Shown one piece after another: positions 22,867 to 34,730 of a DNA stretch of 64,000 bases; position 1 is the first letter of the stretch, and the number at the start of each line of letters is the position of its first letter. A model generated the notes under the pieces. It saw only the letters and a list, made by a program, of their open reading frames with translations, did no database searches and was not told the DNA's origin. The DNA comes from Patellaria atrata CBS 101060 (Eukaryota > Ascomycota > Dothideomycetes > Patellariales > Patellariaceae), in assembly GCA_010093705.1 (NCBI GenBank), contig MU006107.1, forward strand, positions 294,031 to 358,030, in the 5' to 3' direction. The position numbers and the translations under genes are program-made.

Positions 22867-25800
22867 CTACCGGTCCAAAGCTTGGGCTTGACACTGTGTG
22901 ATGAGTTAGTATATTCGGCGGGATATGATATGATGGGAAAGAGAAGGAAAAGAGAGTCTTACCATCTGGTAGTATATCCCCTTCATGCGCAATAAGGTCT
23001 GATGGTCCCCCTTCTCCAATACACGTCCACTCCCCATGACGAAGATGATATCGGCCTTCTGAATGGTCGCGAGTCGCTACGCGCATCGTTAGCTTTCGAG
23101 CTCTCCACGTAGTGAATAAGAAGAAATAAGGGACTCACATGCGCAACCGCGATAACCGTCCTGCCGCCCTCCCCAGCCGCTCGTTCAATAGCACCCTGCA
23201 CCAACTTCTCCGACTCTGAATCCAAACTGCTCGTCGCCTCATCCAGCAGCAGAACCCTCGGCCGCCTCAACAGCGCCCTCGCAAGCGCGATCCTCTGCTT
23301 CTGGCCTCCGCTGAGACTGACACCCCTGGGGCCCAAGCGCGTCGCATATCCCTCCGGCAAGCTCGCCACGAACTCGTGGATCTGCGCGTCCCTGCAGGCC
23401 CGCTCAATCGCGGCGTCGGTCGCCTCGTCCGCCTCGACGGACAGCGCGACGTTCTCGCGGATCGAGCCCTCGTACAGCGTGGGCTCCTGCGCCACGAGCG
23501 CGAGCGCGCTGCGGTATTCCTTCATCTGCAGGGCGGCGATGTCGGTGCCGCTAGCGAGGATAGTGCCGGAAATCGGGTCGTAGAAGCGCTCGAGGAGCGA
23601 TATCACGGTCGACTTGCCGCAGCCGGACGGACCGACTAGCGCTGCGAACTGCCCTGGCTCGATCTTCAGGTTGAGACCGGTAAGGACGGGCGTCGTGCGG
23701 GAGGGATAGGTGAAATAGACGTTTCGGAACTCGATGCCGACGGAGTCGGCGACGTGTTGGGGATGCTTGCAGGAGGTTGAGGGGTCGGGTTTGGGAGGAC
23801 GGAGGCTGAGGATGCGGTTCGCGGCGCCGGTTGCTTCGGCCATGTTGGGAGCGATGGAGAACCATTGACCCGCGGCTTGACTCCCCTGAACCACAGCCAT
23901 ATATATGATGAAGAAGGATACGATGTCGTATTCTTTATTTGCGAGGAGCTGACCGCCGTACCAGAAAGCCAAGGCCATGCAGCCCAACTCGATGCTGTCC
24001 GATGCTGCAAAAATGATAGTGGAATATTTTGCTTTGCTGAATGCTGTTGAGACGTGTCCGTCAAGCAATCTGGCGTATCGGCTACAGATGAGATCTTCCA
24101 TGATCAGAGACGTGACCGTTCGGAACGCGCCAACAGCCTCCGAAGCGAACTGCGAGCTGTTTGCAAATACTTTTGCATTCATCTCCTCGAACTGCATTTC
24201 GAGCTTGAACCTAATGTATCCCGCGACCAAAATAATCGGTAGGATGCTGAACAATCCGACGAGGGACAGTTTCCATCCAAAAACGAACGATATGATGACA
24301 GAGCCGATTAGATTGAAGATGGCGATCAGGCCCATGGACATCTCAGTGCTCATAAGTTTCTGTAATTGATCTGGATCCGTACTCAACCTTGAGGTAAGAG
24401 TACCAGCAGAATTCCCTTCCGCATCAAAGAATTCTATCCGTTTGCGAAGCATATTTTCCATATACTCTTGGCGATAGAATGTCGAGACGACCTAACAATG
24501 TCAATTATGGTCTATAGACGCCGAGAGCGGTGAATCATACTTGGGATATAATGTGTGAAGACCACCCGAGAAAGAAGTATGCAATAGCGACAACAACTGC
24601 CTTGACACCAAACATACCCGACCAGAAGTTTCCTCGACTGACGAGTTTATCACCAGTAAATGTGAACACTTCGATGATTTTAGCGAAGAAGTATGCTTGT
24701 AACGGAAAAGCGGCTGTGCGAATATAATCAGCATTATCCAATATGCTAGAGAGAGAGAACTTACCCCCTCCGCCCAATGAACCCAAGAGTGTCAGGGCGT
24801 AAAGTCCCGAATGATGCCTTTGTTCATAGAGTAGGCGACCAAAGCTAAAGATAACGCCCTGGCGTTTGTATTCTGCATCCTCCTCTCGAGGGTTGATTTT
24901 ATCAGGGACTGTTTCATTCATTTCTTCGCCAGTCTTTGAGATAGAATTAGTTCTCTTTGCATCCAAGATAATATCATCTTCATCATCATGCCCAGCGACA
25001 AGTTCCTGAGAATGGACGAGATTGTAATAGATACCATTCTCGTCAGTTAGCAGTTCCTCATGTGTACCTTCTTCCTCAACCTTGCCCTTTCGTAGGACAA
25101 CAATTTTGTCGGCACGCTTTATAGTAGAAAGCCTGTGGGCGATAACAATTGTAGTACGGTTTTTGGAGACTCGATCAAGGGCTTCTTGTACAATACGTTC
25201 CGTTCGAACATCGATAGCACTAGTTGCTTCGTCTAGAATGAGGATAGCTGGGTCTTTGATAATACTCCTAGCTATTGCAAGGCGCTGGCGTTGGCCGCCT
25301 GACAATTTGATGCCACTTTCACCGACCACGGTATCGTAACCCTACTCCAGTTAGCTGCAAGTCAGTACTTTTTAGGTATCGCCTTACGAGAGGAAGCTTG
25401 GTGATGAACTCGTCCGCGAAAGCTTCTTTGCAAGCTTCCTTAACCCTTGATAACTTCTCCTCCTTGCTTGCATCCTGTAATTCGGTTCCGCAGAGTCCAT
25501 ATGCAACGTTTGTGAAGATTGTGTCATTGAAGAGAAAAGGCTCTTGCTGTACTAGTCCGATTTGAGCTCGCCACCAGAATAAATCTATGCTGGATATTTC
25601 CACACCACCGATCTTTATAAATCCTCCTGTGTGTGTTGTAATTTTTTTCGCGTTGCCTTGCGTAGAGTCTTCCTGGGAATTACCCTGATCATCGACACTA
25701 TCTCTCGGCGAAAGTACTTCATTATCCGATAGACCGTACCATCTTTCAAGAAGACCGACAATCGTTGTTTTACCTGAACCGGATGGACCCACTATTGCTG

Positions 25801-27570
25801 TCACCTTACCGGTTTCAAAACGGACGCTCATATGATCGAGTACCTGGACGTCTCGCCGACTTGGATAGACAAAGGAGACATCGTTGAATGTTATATCGGC
25901 ATCCACTGATACTTCTGGTCCTTTGATACCACTATTGTCCGGTACTTCAGCATCAATAGTTTCAAACAGTTCGGTGGATGCAGATGCTGCCTTTGACATC
26001 GCCAATATAGGAGATGCTAGCCTCCCAATTGACATAGTCGCTGTCATAACAGAGAATAGGACTCTAAGAACCAATTAGAGCCAATCTGTACAAAGAATAT
26101 ACGTATAGTTAGGAGAGGGAGATATACATTACTATAGTATTGATATTGTCTATATTACCTCGGCTGTACTGGCGGATTCCGAACCAAAAGGTCAGACCGA
26201 ATGTGCCATACATAGCAAAGAAGCTTGGTGAGAACATCAGACCCATAATAGGCGCACCCCTGAGCTCTGTTTTCTTCGCTTTGGCGAGCATTTCTGAATG
26301 TTGGGTCGCAAGACGTTTCTCAGCACCAAACGCTACCACAATTCTTATCGAACCGAACACCTCAAAAGCAAGAGCGGAAGCGTCTTCTAGTTCCTTTTCT
26401 GTTTGCTTGTGGATCTTGAGATAAAATGGAAGGGATCCCCCGTATGCTAGCATTATAAACGGTATAGACGCACTAGCGACAAACGTGAGAATCCAGTCAT
26501 ATATGAAGGCTATGACGTAAAGTGCAACGGTGAAGGTCACCATCTGGAAGAGCATCGCAAGTTGTTGCGAAATGGCAGTTTGTATTGTGTTGGACGATGT
26601 CGTGATTCTAGTAGATACCTTACCAGGAGATATGGTATCGATGACGCCAACGGATTGAGCGAAAAGTGCTCGAAGATATGTTAATCTTAACGACGCTGAT
26701 ATACGAAGGCCACTGATTCGAACGCACAGCTAACCGCAAGTCAGCTCAGTAATACAAGTCGTGGGTATTTGCGTACCAGGGAGATATATGATAGGACAAA
26801 CTTTCCAATGAAGAGGTATAAGATATAAAGCCTTAGAATGATGTCAGTTAACGAGATAGCAAATTAGTAGAGGTTGAAAGAAATTGAGATATAGCCATTA
26901 TCAGTTATAATGACGGTTTACTACAAACCGCGCGAAAAGACAATGGCGGGTCGTTCATTGCTCAGGAGATGATGAGGGCAATACTTGACTACTTTCTATG
27001 CTTTTGGCGATCAAGAAAGATGTATTATAGCAAGGAGGGAGAACGAGAGGATACATACGTGTTCTTATTAATAGCATCTTTGAACTCCTCCTTCGTAACA
27101 CTTGTACCCTCAGTGAAGTAGTTGGCGAAGTCCCCAACCAGTTGACCTACGCCCCGTCAGTATCAAACATCTGGGCATAAGGGGTTAATATACCAAAAAC
27201 AATGTTCATGAGTGGAATTACCTGATTGATAGTGTTCAGTAAAGAATCTTTTCATATAATGTGGTGAATACACATACCATGCCGGCACCGATAGAAGCGA
27301 ATAAACAAATGCCCATTAATACCCAATCCAGTAATTTAGCGTAAAGGAGAACACGCTGTTTGGATTAGCTGGAACCGAACTGGACAACGAGTTGATTTGG
27401 CAGCTTACAATGAAATTCTTGAAGGTAGCTTCAGCCTTTTCATCTTTCTTCTCTTTCTCGTCATTCTGATTTTTTGAGATCTCAGTTACAGTAGTTTCCT
27501 CCACGGTAATGAGATCAATATTACTGAGGGGACCACCAGAGGGGCACAAATTCTTTTGAGTATCGGCCAT
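22867..27570 (-). CDS. Full-size ABCB (MDR/P-glycoprotein type) transporter
   Basis: Twelve exons: 27570-27409, 27355-27278, 27221-27194, 27146-27059, 26831-26777, 26729-26128, 26063-25388, 25341-24765, 24713-24541, 24491-23139, 23076-22963 and 22893-22867. The total is 3933 bases, 1310 residues, in frame throughout. Architecture is TMD1-NBD1-TMD2-NBD2. NBD1 has [43 protein letters not shown] and [12 protein letters not shown]2 has [31 protein letters not shown] and [12 protein letters not shown], and its H-loop His codon ends exon 10. All catalytic motifs look intact, so it should be an active exporter of drugs, lipids or peptides; the substrate is unknown. Exon 3 is only 28 bases. The C-terminus MCQAQALDR is typical of fungal ABCB proteins. 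The NBD2 part is notably more GC-rich than the rest. Confidence 0.95.
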
Positions 27571-28991
27571 AATGAGAAAAGGAGCGACAAGTAAACGGAG
27601 CAAAGAAAGTATACTAATAAAACATCGAGACGACTAGAGTAAGAAGAATGAGATATATTGATGCCTGGAAAAGAAGTTGAAATGAAAGCAATCGTGACCG
27701 CGCGCCTTAATGAATGAAAATCAAGGTTAGGTTTGTAGTTGGGTCAGGATGTTGACTACGAAGGCGGAAAGTTGCAATCGACCGCCAAGTCGCGAGAATT
27801 TCCCAAAGAGGTTTTTCGCTGCGCTCTGACCAATGGAAACGAGCCAGATCCTGCTTTGTATAAAGGGGCTGAGGCAACAGGATTATTTCCGCTATGACTG
27901 GACGCTATGCGGTGAAGAAGCGACGTCGACTCGAGAATTTTTCATTATTATTGATATCCCTACCTAGACGGGAATCCTAGATGATAGGTACCTTATCTAG
28001 GTAATCTTCTTTGCCGCTTCCGTTGCTAGAACAAAGGAAGGTACGTATTCCTCCGTCGCTGCTTCCACTGCTGTACTGGTTGGTTGGTACTGTACTGTAC
28101 TATACACAAAATAACATGTTATGGGAATGGAATAGCTTCATCTCACAATATCATACCAGCACTGTCGATCTAGGTTACAAACGTCATTATGCTGGTTTGT
28201 GAACCATGTCTTGATATACACCGATATTTACAAATACATAGGACGATAAGTTCCTCAGATTGGTACGGTGTGAAGCTTCAACGTCGATCTCGGCCACCAC
28301 GAAAAAGCCTAACCTCCCCATGACAAGCAGAACTAAAGTACTATGACTTTCTACTCTAATCTTCAATCTCTATTATTAGAAAAAGAAAAGATGAATCAAC
28401 AAGTCGCGAATTTTGAAGCAGCTCCATGATCTCTGTAAGGAGCAAAGGACACCGTTACAAACCATCTTTTTATCGCCCAGAAAGGACCCATACCGACTAT
28501 TACTGCCCTGAAATTTTATAAAACACAGAACATCCTCACGACGGTTGATATTCCCAGGTGTCTACAACATCCTGTTGCATACAGTGGATAGCGTGATCCT
28601 TCCCATAGCCATTCATCTTACTTCATCAGACATTCTCCGGTACAATAGGGGATATCTAATTACTCAAAGAGGATTGGCTTATCCACAACGAAGGGATGAT
28701 ATCTACGGTATACTCCTGCGCATGCTAAACAACTATTGTTATTCCGTTGATTTCCCAGTATCAGCCGAACTCGGTCGGAATACAATTAAGCGATATGTAC
28801 GGTTGGACCAATCCGTAAGTTTTCCCTTCCCTGTATAGAAAATTGGGAGACAACCTTGAGAACGAGCATAGTGTAGGTGAGGGATGCGACGATAAGGGAA
28901 AAAGGACAACTCCAATAAGAACAGACTTCTTCACTATCTTAGTCCTCAGTATGAGGCAATTTCCTTACTGCTTCTTTTCAACATGAGGTGT
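27571..28991. other. Intergenic, ABC transporter upstream region
   Basis: About 1.4 kb upstream of the transporter. It includes a small TGTAC repeat at 28091-28100 and no coding sequence I can support. Open frames of 60-100 codons here lack motifs. Confidence 0.4.
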
Positions 28992-29471
28992 TTAAGGTAG
29001 AGCGAGATAAGCTAGAATCAGACTGCCAGCAGTAACTATCCAGCCTGGAACCGCAAAAGCACCGTGTAAATTCAGTTTCAAGCAGGACCATACGATTCCA
29101 AATATGAGGCTTTCACCGAAGAATACGACCATCAATATAGCAATGATCTTTTGCATAGCCAATTCTTCTCAGAAATAGATTCCCCAATCGTCGGCAGGTC
29201 CCTTAGGAGTTCCATAAATCTCTCCGTGTCTCCGCTTAGGAATTTGGGCAAGAATATAGGCCTCTTGTTCATTGATGTAGCAATGATCGTTTATAACATG
29301 CCAGAAAAACTTGGGTCCGATCGGTGGGAACAATTCTAACCTAGGCGGTACGGGATCGCAATGGTATTCCAGGTCATTACCTTCAACTCTTGAACTAGGA
29401 GGCAAACATGGGCAAGGAGAATACCCCTTACAATAGCTTTCGTGGTACCGGATATCCGCATTTCTACTCAT
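28992..29471 (-). pseudogene. Decayed gene for a small fungal membrane protein with a C-terminal transmembrane hairpin
   Basis: Two open segments lie in the same frame, 29471-29169 (100 codons) and 29156-28992 (54 codons), separated by one TGA and four sense codons. The first has a Cys-rich start (YCKGYSPCPCLPPS), then PPIGPKFFWHVI and QIPKRRHGEIYG, and ends in PADDWGIYF. The second begins MQKIIAILMVVFFGESLIFG and has two hydrophobic segments ending LILAYLALP. From memory, a family of uncharacterised Pezizomycotina proteins carries a WGIYxEE motif just ahead of two membrane helices; here the EE follows directly after the stop, so the resemblance runs on across it. The simplest reading is a host gene inactivated by a nonsense change, possibly also missing 5' exons. 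Readthrough or a base-call error are alternatives. Function unknown. Confidence 0.5.
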
Positions 29472-30136
29472 CGGAAGTCGGAACTACGTATGTTAATAGT
29501 GATGTTTTTTTTTTTTGCCGATTATCCGAGAACTGTAACTACCTTTACAAAATCAGTTCCTTGCAATGACCGTAGCGAAAAAAATCCTCGTTCTTCTCTT
29601 TCTCTTTTGTAAGTTCTCTTTCAAAATTTCAGAAGCTCTCTGTTTGTGCTTATCTTGTCAACCTTATCTTGGTATACTGTATTTTTGTGTTTTCCGGTCT
29701 GCAAACATGACATAAGATGCATAGTCTGTTGATATTCCGGGTTTTGAAAGTCAAAAGTCTCAGACCCGGTTTGGGCTTATTGTATCGTGAGATGCTGGGT
29801 TTCGAACCAAATCTAATGGAGAAAGAAGTGATGATATACTAAAATACCTAGCGTAACGAAGGTGCCCCTATTTTCGTTTGTCCTTGATCATCCCCCGGCC
29901 TTTCCCCGGAGCTTGAGACGGTCCCTCCATTCATACCCTTCTTGTACTTATCCGCAAGACACTGAAGTGCTCCAAGTCGGAATTCGAAGAAGTCTTTGCA
30001 AAACTCAGCTCCACAATTCTATATCGCTTTCAGATAAGTCTATGACTCGGCATTCGAAGGAACGCTTACACAGGTAAAGGTCAATCGCTTCATTCCAGGA
30101 GCACACGACTTATATATTTGGTAGAGAAGCACACAC

Positions 30137-30280
30137 GTATATCCGGTCAGCAAAAGTAGTGGTTGAAGTCTTCTTAGCATTGCTATAGACATGGGCAACA
30201 ACCATACGAAGGTGTATCCGGTCAGCAAAAGAAAGTCCTTGAAGTCCTCTCTGCATTGACATAGACAACCATCCGAACGT
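30137..30280. repeat. Imperfect tandem duplication, unit about 72 bases
   Basis: Two adjacent copies both begin TATCCGGTCAGCAAAAG and continue with GAAGTC-TCT-GCATTG and ATAGAC...CAACCAT-CGAA. They differ by scattered substitutions and a short gap, so the duplication is not recent. Confidence 0.75.
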
Positions 30281-30319
30281 ATTTCGAAACATTCGTATGA
30301 TTTGCCATCGTCTCTGGGG

Positions 30320-30565
30320 AACTTTGGGTGTCTTAGGATTTGAATTCCGGAGACCCAGGGCTCCGGGCAAGTCTGGAATCTGAGAATCTCCACCTGGACC
30401 TAGGGGGCCGGGGATTTATAGATTCCGGTGGTGTTTCAACTTAGGATGTCTTCAGATTCAAATTCCGGATGGAATTCAAGAACCACCCCTTCGACCTAGA
30501 TCGCCGAGGAGTTGTAGATTTCCTGTTGTAGATCAACTTTGGATGCCTTCAGATTCAGATTCTGG
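30320..30565. repeat. Three degenerate tandem repeats, spacing about 100-118 bases
   Basis: The anchor string (A/C)AACTT-GG-TG-CTT...GATT-(G/C)A-ATTC-GG recurs near 30320, 30438 and 30534. Between anchors, GACCTAG...CCG-GGA...TTGTAGATT-like text also recurs. The copies are clearly related but diverged. Confidence 0.65.
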
Positions 30566-32307
30566 AGCGCATCTTGTTTGGAACTAGATATAATGTCTTT
30601 CGTTATAGGGGTAATAGTTAACTCGTCCTCGCGAACCGCGGCGTGCTGATAATCCTCTGAACTATAAACTCGCGGCTTGAATGTGACAGTCTTAACAAGC
30701 GATGTGGTTGTTGCAATAGCTACATCCCTTATGTAGGTTGTAAAGCTGGGGTCCACCGTGACATTGGCGACAATACCAAACATTCCATAGGGACATATTG
30801 ACGAAAAGCTAATAGTGTCTAGTTTATTATAACAAAGTGTTGAAGGGTACATTTATAGTTGTCGCAGACATACGTTGAATGAAAAGTGCTCGGGTTATAA
30901 GCTCCCATCAAGCCAATTAGACCCATCTTTCACTGCAGCTTCACCGGTCAAGGCTGACTGACTTTCAGCCTCGCCGACTTGCAGTCTTTGGGTAATGATA
31001 ATTGACTTAATTTTGTCATTACGGACAAAAAGGAGAACAGTCCTATGATCAGTAACCTAACATCCGCTTTCGGTGTAGAATCTCGTGAACATATATTCTC
31101 ACAACCGACATTTCCTGTTCCCTCTTGAAAGATGTATGCTCGAAGGTCACTCAAATCCTGATTTGGAGATTGACTATCGACTAAAATATGTTCTCGGATT
31201 CAATCTCGGAATTTGCGGCTCTATTCGTTCACACATATTACTGTACAGTACCAGTAGGGCTACGCCTCCGGAAAAGTCATATTTTCTTCCTTGAAAAAGA
31301 GTACTTATACGAGAAAGTCAACTTCAGACAAGCGTTGAAATACTACTATCAAATATATGTGTACGACGGACTGGATTGGGAGCGGAACCCGAACATATAC
31401 TTTCGAGATAGAAAGAGTGATACACCAACGTAGGGAATTTGGAATTTGACCGGATCATCCTACCTGTGAGCACGAGCATTACTATCTAGTATTTAAATCA
31501 TCTCTTTACCCCACTTTCCAATAATTTCTCCCTCTCGTCGAAAAATCTTCCAATTTCCCGTCGGAACGAAGAACAAAACAACCACACCACATCAGTCGAA
31601 CATAGGTCAACTAATATCCGAACCGAGAACCACCGCACCCTAAAACTAAAAAAAACACGCAATCCCTCCCTCTCTTAGACCCGCCGCGCAAATTCGTCAT
31701 CTGATCACAACCACCCTTGTCTCTCGGCCCGATAGTCAAAAGCCCGGACCGTCATTTTCCTGCACGTGGATCCCGTGTTCGACGGATGGTAGTCTTGCTG
31801 ATGGGCATGCTTGAGGTTTGATTTGAGACCTGGGAGGAGAGAAAGGGGGGGGGGGGGGCCGGAGTGTATGCCACATGTGCCTATAACAATAGGAGATTTA
31901 ATAGGGTGCAACCACAATCTACACTTAGTAGTTCGAACGTGATATGGTATGGTTCGCTGTACAGCGCTTTCGGAAATAATAGAAGATTAAGCTTCCATTA
32001 TTTATAGGATGTCTATCACATGTTACCCTACACCATGTGTAAACGTGGAAAGAAGAGAATACTAAGAAATTGAGAATTACAACTTCCCTTGGAGGGATAG
32101 ATTACGTGCTCATATATGTGTGCGCGCAGAATCTTCGTTTAAGAAGTAACAAGCTCTAACAATATTAGTTGTAAGCTTCGAACGTTCCCCCTTTCCTATA
32201 CTAAAAACCCTACAGCAGCGGGAGAAATCCCAACCAAATCCCACAGAAAACATCACAAAATAACCCGCCAAATGCCTACAAAAACCCAGCCACATGTACA
32301 CCCTATA

Positions 32308-34434
32308 TTACACCACAAGCCAACTGACCCCGACCCAGACAACAACCCCACTCCACCCCAACGCCAGCACCAACAATCCCATCAACATCCCCGCCGTCGC
32401 TCTACCAGCCGCACCTCTATACCCCGCCTCAATCAAAGTCCCACTGACCCCCAGGAAAACCCAACACAGCGTCGCCGCCACACTCAACACCAGCACAATC
32501 CCCACGGCTGTCAAGATCCGCGCCCGGCTCCACCCCTCCACAAACTCCAACCCCGTCACCACCGCCCCGCCGGCCTCTTCATCCACGCCATCTTCCTCCT
32601 TAGGAGGTAGGGAAAAGGGAGGTTCCAGTTTGCGCTTTTCAGACAGTGTGGTGACGTCCCTGTTTGACGCCGCGAGCCGACGCGCCCAGTGGACCCAGGC
32701 GTACCGCGCGCGAGCCGTGTGTGGATGTTGGAAGTGGTGGAGGAGGTTCGCTTCGGAGAAGGTGTCCGTGAGGCCGGCGAAGGCCAGGAGGCGGGGGGAG
32801 CGGGGCGCATAGGGGACGGAGGGACGGAGGGAAGCGAGACGAGACGCTCCTTGAGCTGCTGCGGGAACCGCGAGATTAGATTTAGAGTTCGGGTTGCAGC
32901 AGCATGAAGCTAACGAGGGAGGGGCAGGTGTGTACGCGACAGAGTACCCGACCGTGATATTCTTGAGGCAGCGGGCCGAGAAGAAACGCCACGGCCCGGT
33001 CAGTTTGGCATATTCGGCCCGAAGGACGAAGAAGAGTGCTTCGTCGTCGAATTCCTTTCGGATCGGAATGATTTTTCTTTTGCTTATTCCCCACCCTAGG
33101 AGGTTGTTCACTGAGTCCCTCCTTCCCTTTTCGGGCAACCGTGGGAACCCGGTACTTGCAGGAACGATCACCCTGCCAACTTTTGAACCTCTCTTCCCCT
33201 TTCCTCCCCTCACGCAAACGGTAATGACACTCTCCACGGCGCTCTCGGTACTATGGCCCCAGGTTGATCCCCGGCCCACACGCTGACCGCCAAGTACGCG
33301 TTCGACTCTTGCCCGCATCGCTGCCTCAGCGTCCTCGTAGAAAGGGTAGGGTGTCTTGACCGGTTTCTCCATGCTAGTCCTCACATTCGACGCCGTGAGG
33401 ATCGGGGGAGGGGGAACTAGGGAGACCTTGCGCTTCATTCGGGTAGCTGAAGAGGCTGCCGTGTTCACTGTCGAAGGTGTTAGTATGGTAGCCGGTGTGT
33501 TTGCAGGTGTGTTTGCGGGCGCGTTTGCGCCTGGAACAGGGGCTGAGACGGTGCGGACTCGGGTGTGGGAGAGCGGTGGAGGTAGGAGGGAAGAACGATA
33601 GGCTTTGCTGGTTTGAGACGAGTTGAGCGGAAGTGGGTTGTGGAGGGAAACGCGGGTGGAGGGAGCAGTGGAAGCATTGTTGAGCACTGTGGCGGTAGCA
33701 GAGGCAGTGGTCGCGACGGCTTCCTCATCCCGTATGAGAGCTGAGAGTGTAATCGCATGAACGCCCATGATCTGGTCTGCGGTGGTTTGGGATGTTACCG
33801 CTGGTATAACTGCAGAGAGTTGAGAACTATTGTACGCGATAGTATCGGCAAGATCCGCCCTGGTTCCTGCTGTTTCTACAGATAGATCTAGTACCCGGGG
33901 TGGTGCTACAGGATGTTCTGTTGCATCCGTTACGTCGACGTCAGAATAAGCTCCACTTGCGCGTGGGGAATGCTGCACAATACGTCCCTGACCCGCATGC
34001 TGAATCTCTACCGGCGTAGCATGAAAAGGGGTTGCGGAGTCGAGAGACTCGTAAGACGAAGAGTCCTGGGAAAAAGCATTGTTCACATCTGAGGGTTTGA
34101 TCTTCGGAGGTGGCGGAGGTGGTGTCTCTGCGACACGAGATATGTTTGACGAGCGGAGAAAGTCACGGAGTTGCGTGAGGTTCGGTGTTGAGCCCGGGGA
34201 ATCGGGCCGTGATAGTGAGGTACGGGATGCGATGTGTAGGTTTTGATTCAAGGGTGAGATGCGCCGGTCAGGGTCATTGGTAAGGTAAGGTGGTGTGGAA
34301 CGTGGACCGAATATATTATCAGAGTGGTTTTCATTATGGTCTATCTCTTCCTGGGGCTCATCGTCTGAAGTGGCGTCGAAGAAATCAGTTGTGCGCATCC
34401 CCAGATCGAGCTGGTTATATAACGATTCATCCAT
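32308..34434 (-). CDS. Ascomycete-type membrane protein with C-terminal transmembrane pair, function unknown
   Basis: An open frame of 708 codons from the first in-frame ATG at 34434; the frame stays open a further 55 codons upstream without an ATG, so a 5' exon is possible. The first 400 residues are polar and low in complexity (Ser, Pro, Thr runs, APANTPANTPATILTP). A folded part follows with LRAEYAKLTGPWRFFSARCLKNITVG and later RARYAWVHWARRLAA, then LEFVEGWSRARI. Two or three hydrophobic helices end the chain, starting ILTAVGIVLVLSVAATLCWVF. The FFSAR-type block plus membrane end recalls uncharacterised proteins found across Pezizomycotina. No enzymatic motif is seen. The 3' half is GC-rich. 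Confidence 0.7.
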   Translation of the reverse strand: MDESLYNQLDLGMRTTDFFDATSDDEPQEEIDHNENHSDNIFGPRSTPPYLTNDPDRRISPLNQNLHIASRTSLSRPDSPGSTPNLTQLRDFLRSSNISRVAETPPPPPPKIKPSDVNNAFSQDSSSYESLDSATPFHATPVEIQHAGQGRIVQHSPRASGAYSDVDVTDATEHPVAPPRVLDLSVETAGTRADLADTIAYNSSQLSAVIPAVTSQTTADQIMGVHAITLSALIRDEEAVATTASATATVLNNASTAPSTRVSLHNPLPLNSSQTSKAYRSSLLPPPLSHTRVRTVSAPVPGANAPANTPANTPATILTPSTVNTAASSATRMKRKVSLVPPPPILTASNVRTSMEKPVKTPYPFYEDAEAAMRARVERVLGGQRVGRGSTWGHSTESAVESVITVCVRGGKGKRGSKVGRVIVPASTGFPRLPEKGRRDSVNNLLGWGISKRKIIPIRKEFDDEALFFVLRAEYAKLTGPWRFFSARCLKNITVGYSVAYTPAPPSLASCCCNPNSKSNLAVPAAAQGASRLASLRPSVPYAPRSPRLLAFAGLTDTFSEANLLHHFQHPHTARARYAWVHWARRLAASNRDVTTLSEKRKLEPPFSLPPKEEDGVDEEAGGAVVTGLEFVEGWSRARILTAVGIVLVLSVAATLCWVFLGVSGTLIEAGYRGAAGRATAGMLMGLLVLALGWSGVVVWVGVSWLVV

Positions 34435-34730
34435 ATCTGCACGTTCTCTTTTGACAGGACTATCAGGTGCTTGGACAATTCTAGAGGATTCGGACGGTGC
34501 CTGTGAGATGCGAATTGGATCTTCAAGGTCAACGTCCACGGAAATTGACAGTACAAAAGAAGGACGCAGTTCAGCAGTGGTGAAACGGTGCAACAGCAAT
34601 AAAGTCTTTAATTAGAAAGCAAACAAACAAAATTGGGAAAAGTTGTAAATGTTACGAGTCACATATGTTTATGCGTTCTGCAAGGGTTAATTTGAGAGGA
34701 ATGCATATCTGCAAGCGGTAGTTACACACA

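Larger units (their letters stand above)
29472..32307. other. Gene-poor stretch of 2.8 kb with degenerate repeats
   Basis: No gene is supported. It holds a 12-base T run near 29505, the two repeat sets listed separately (30137-30280 and 30320-30565) and a 12-base G run near 31849. One minus-strand open frame at 30496-30852 (118 codons) ends inside the repeats; it has no recognisable domain and is not called. Confidence 0.45.

Noticed and set aside
32294-32812. Plus-strand open frame of 172 codons
   Set aside because: Antisense shadow of the GC-rich 3' end of the membrane-protein gene.
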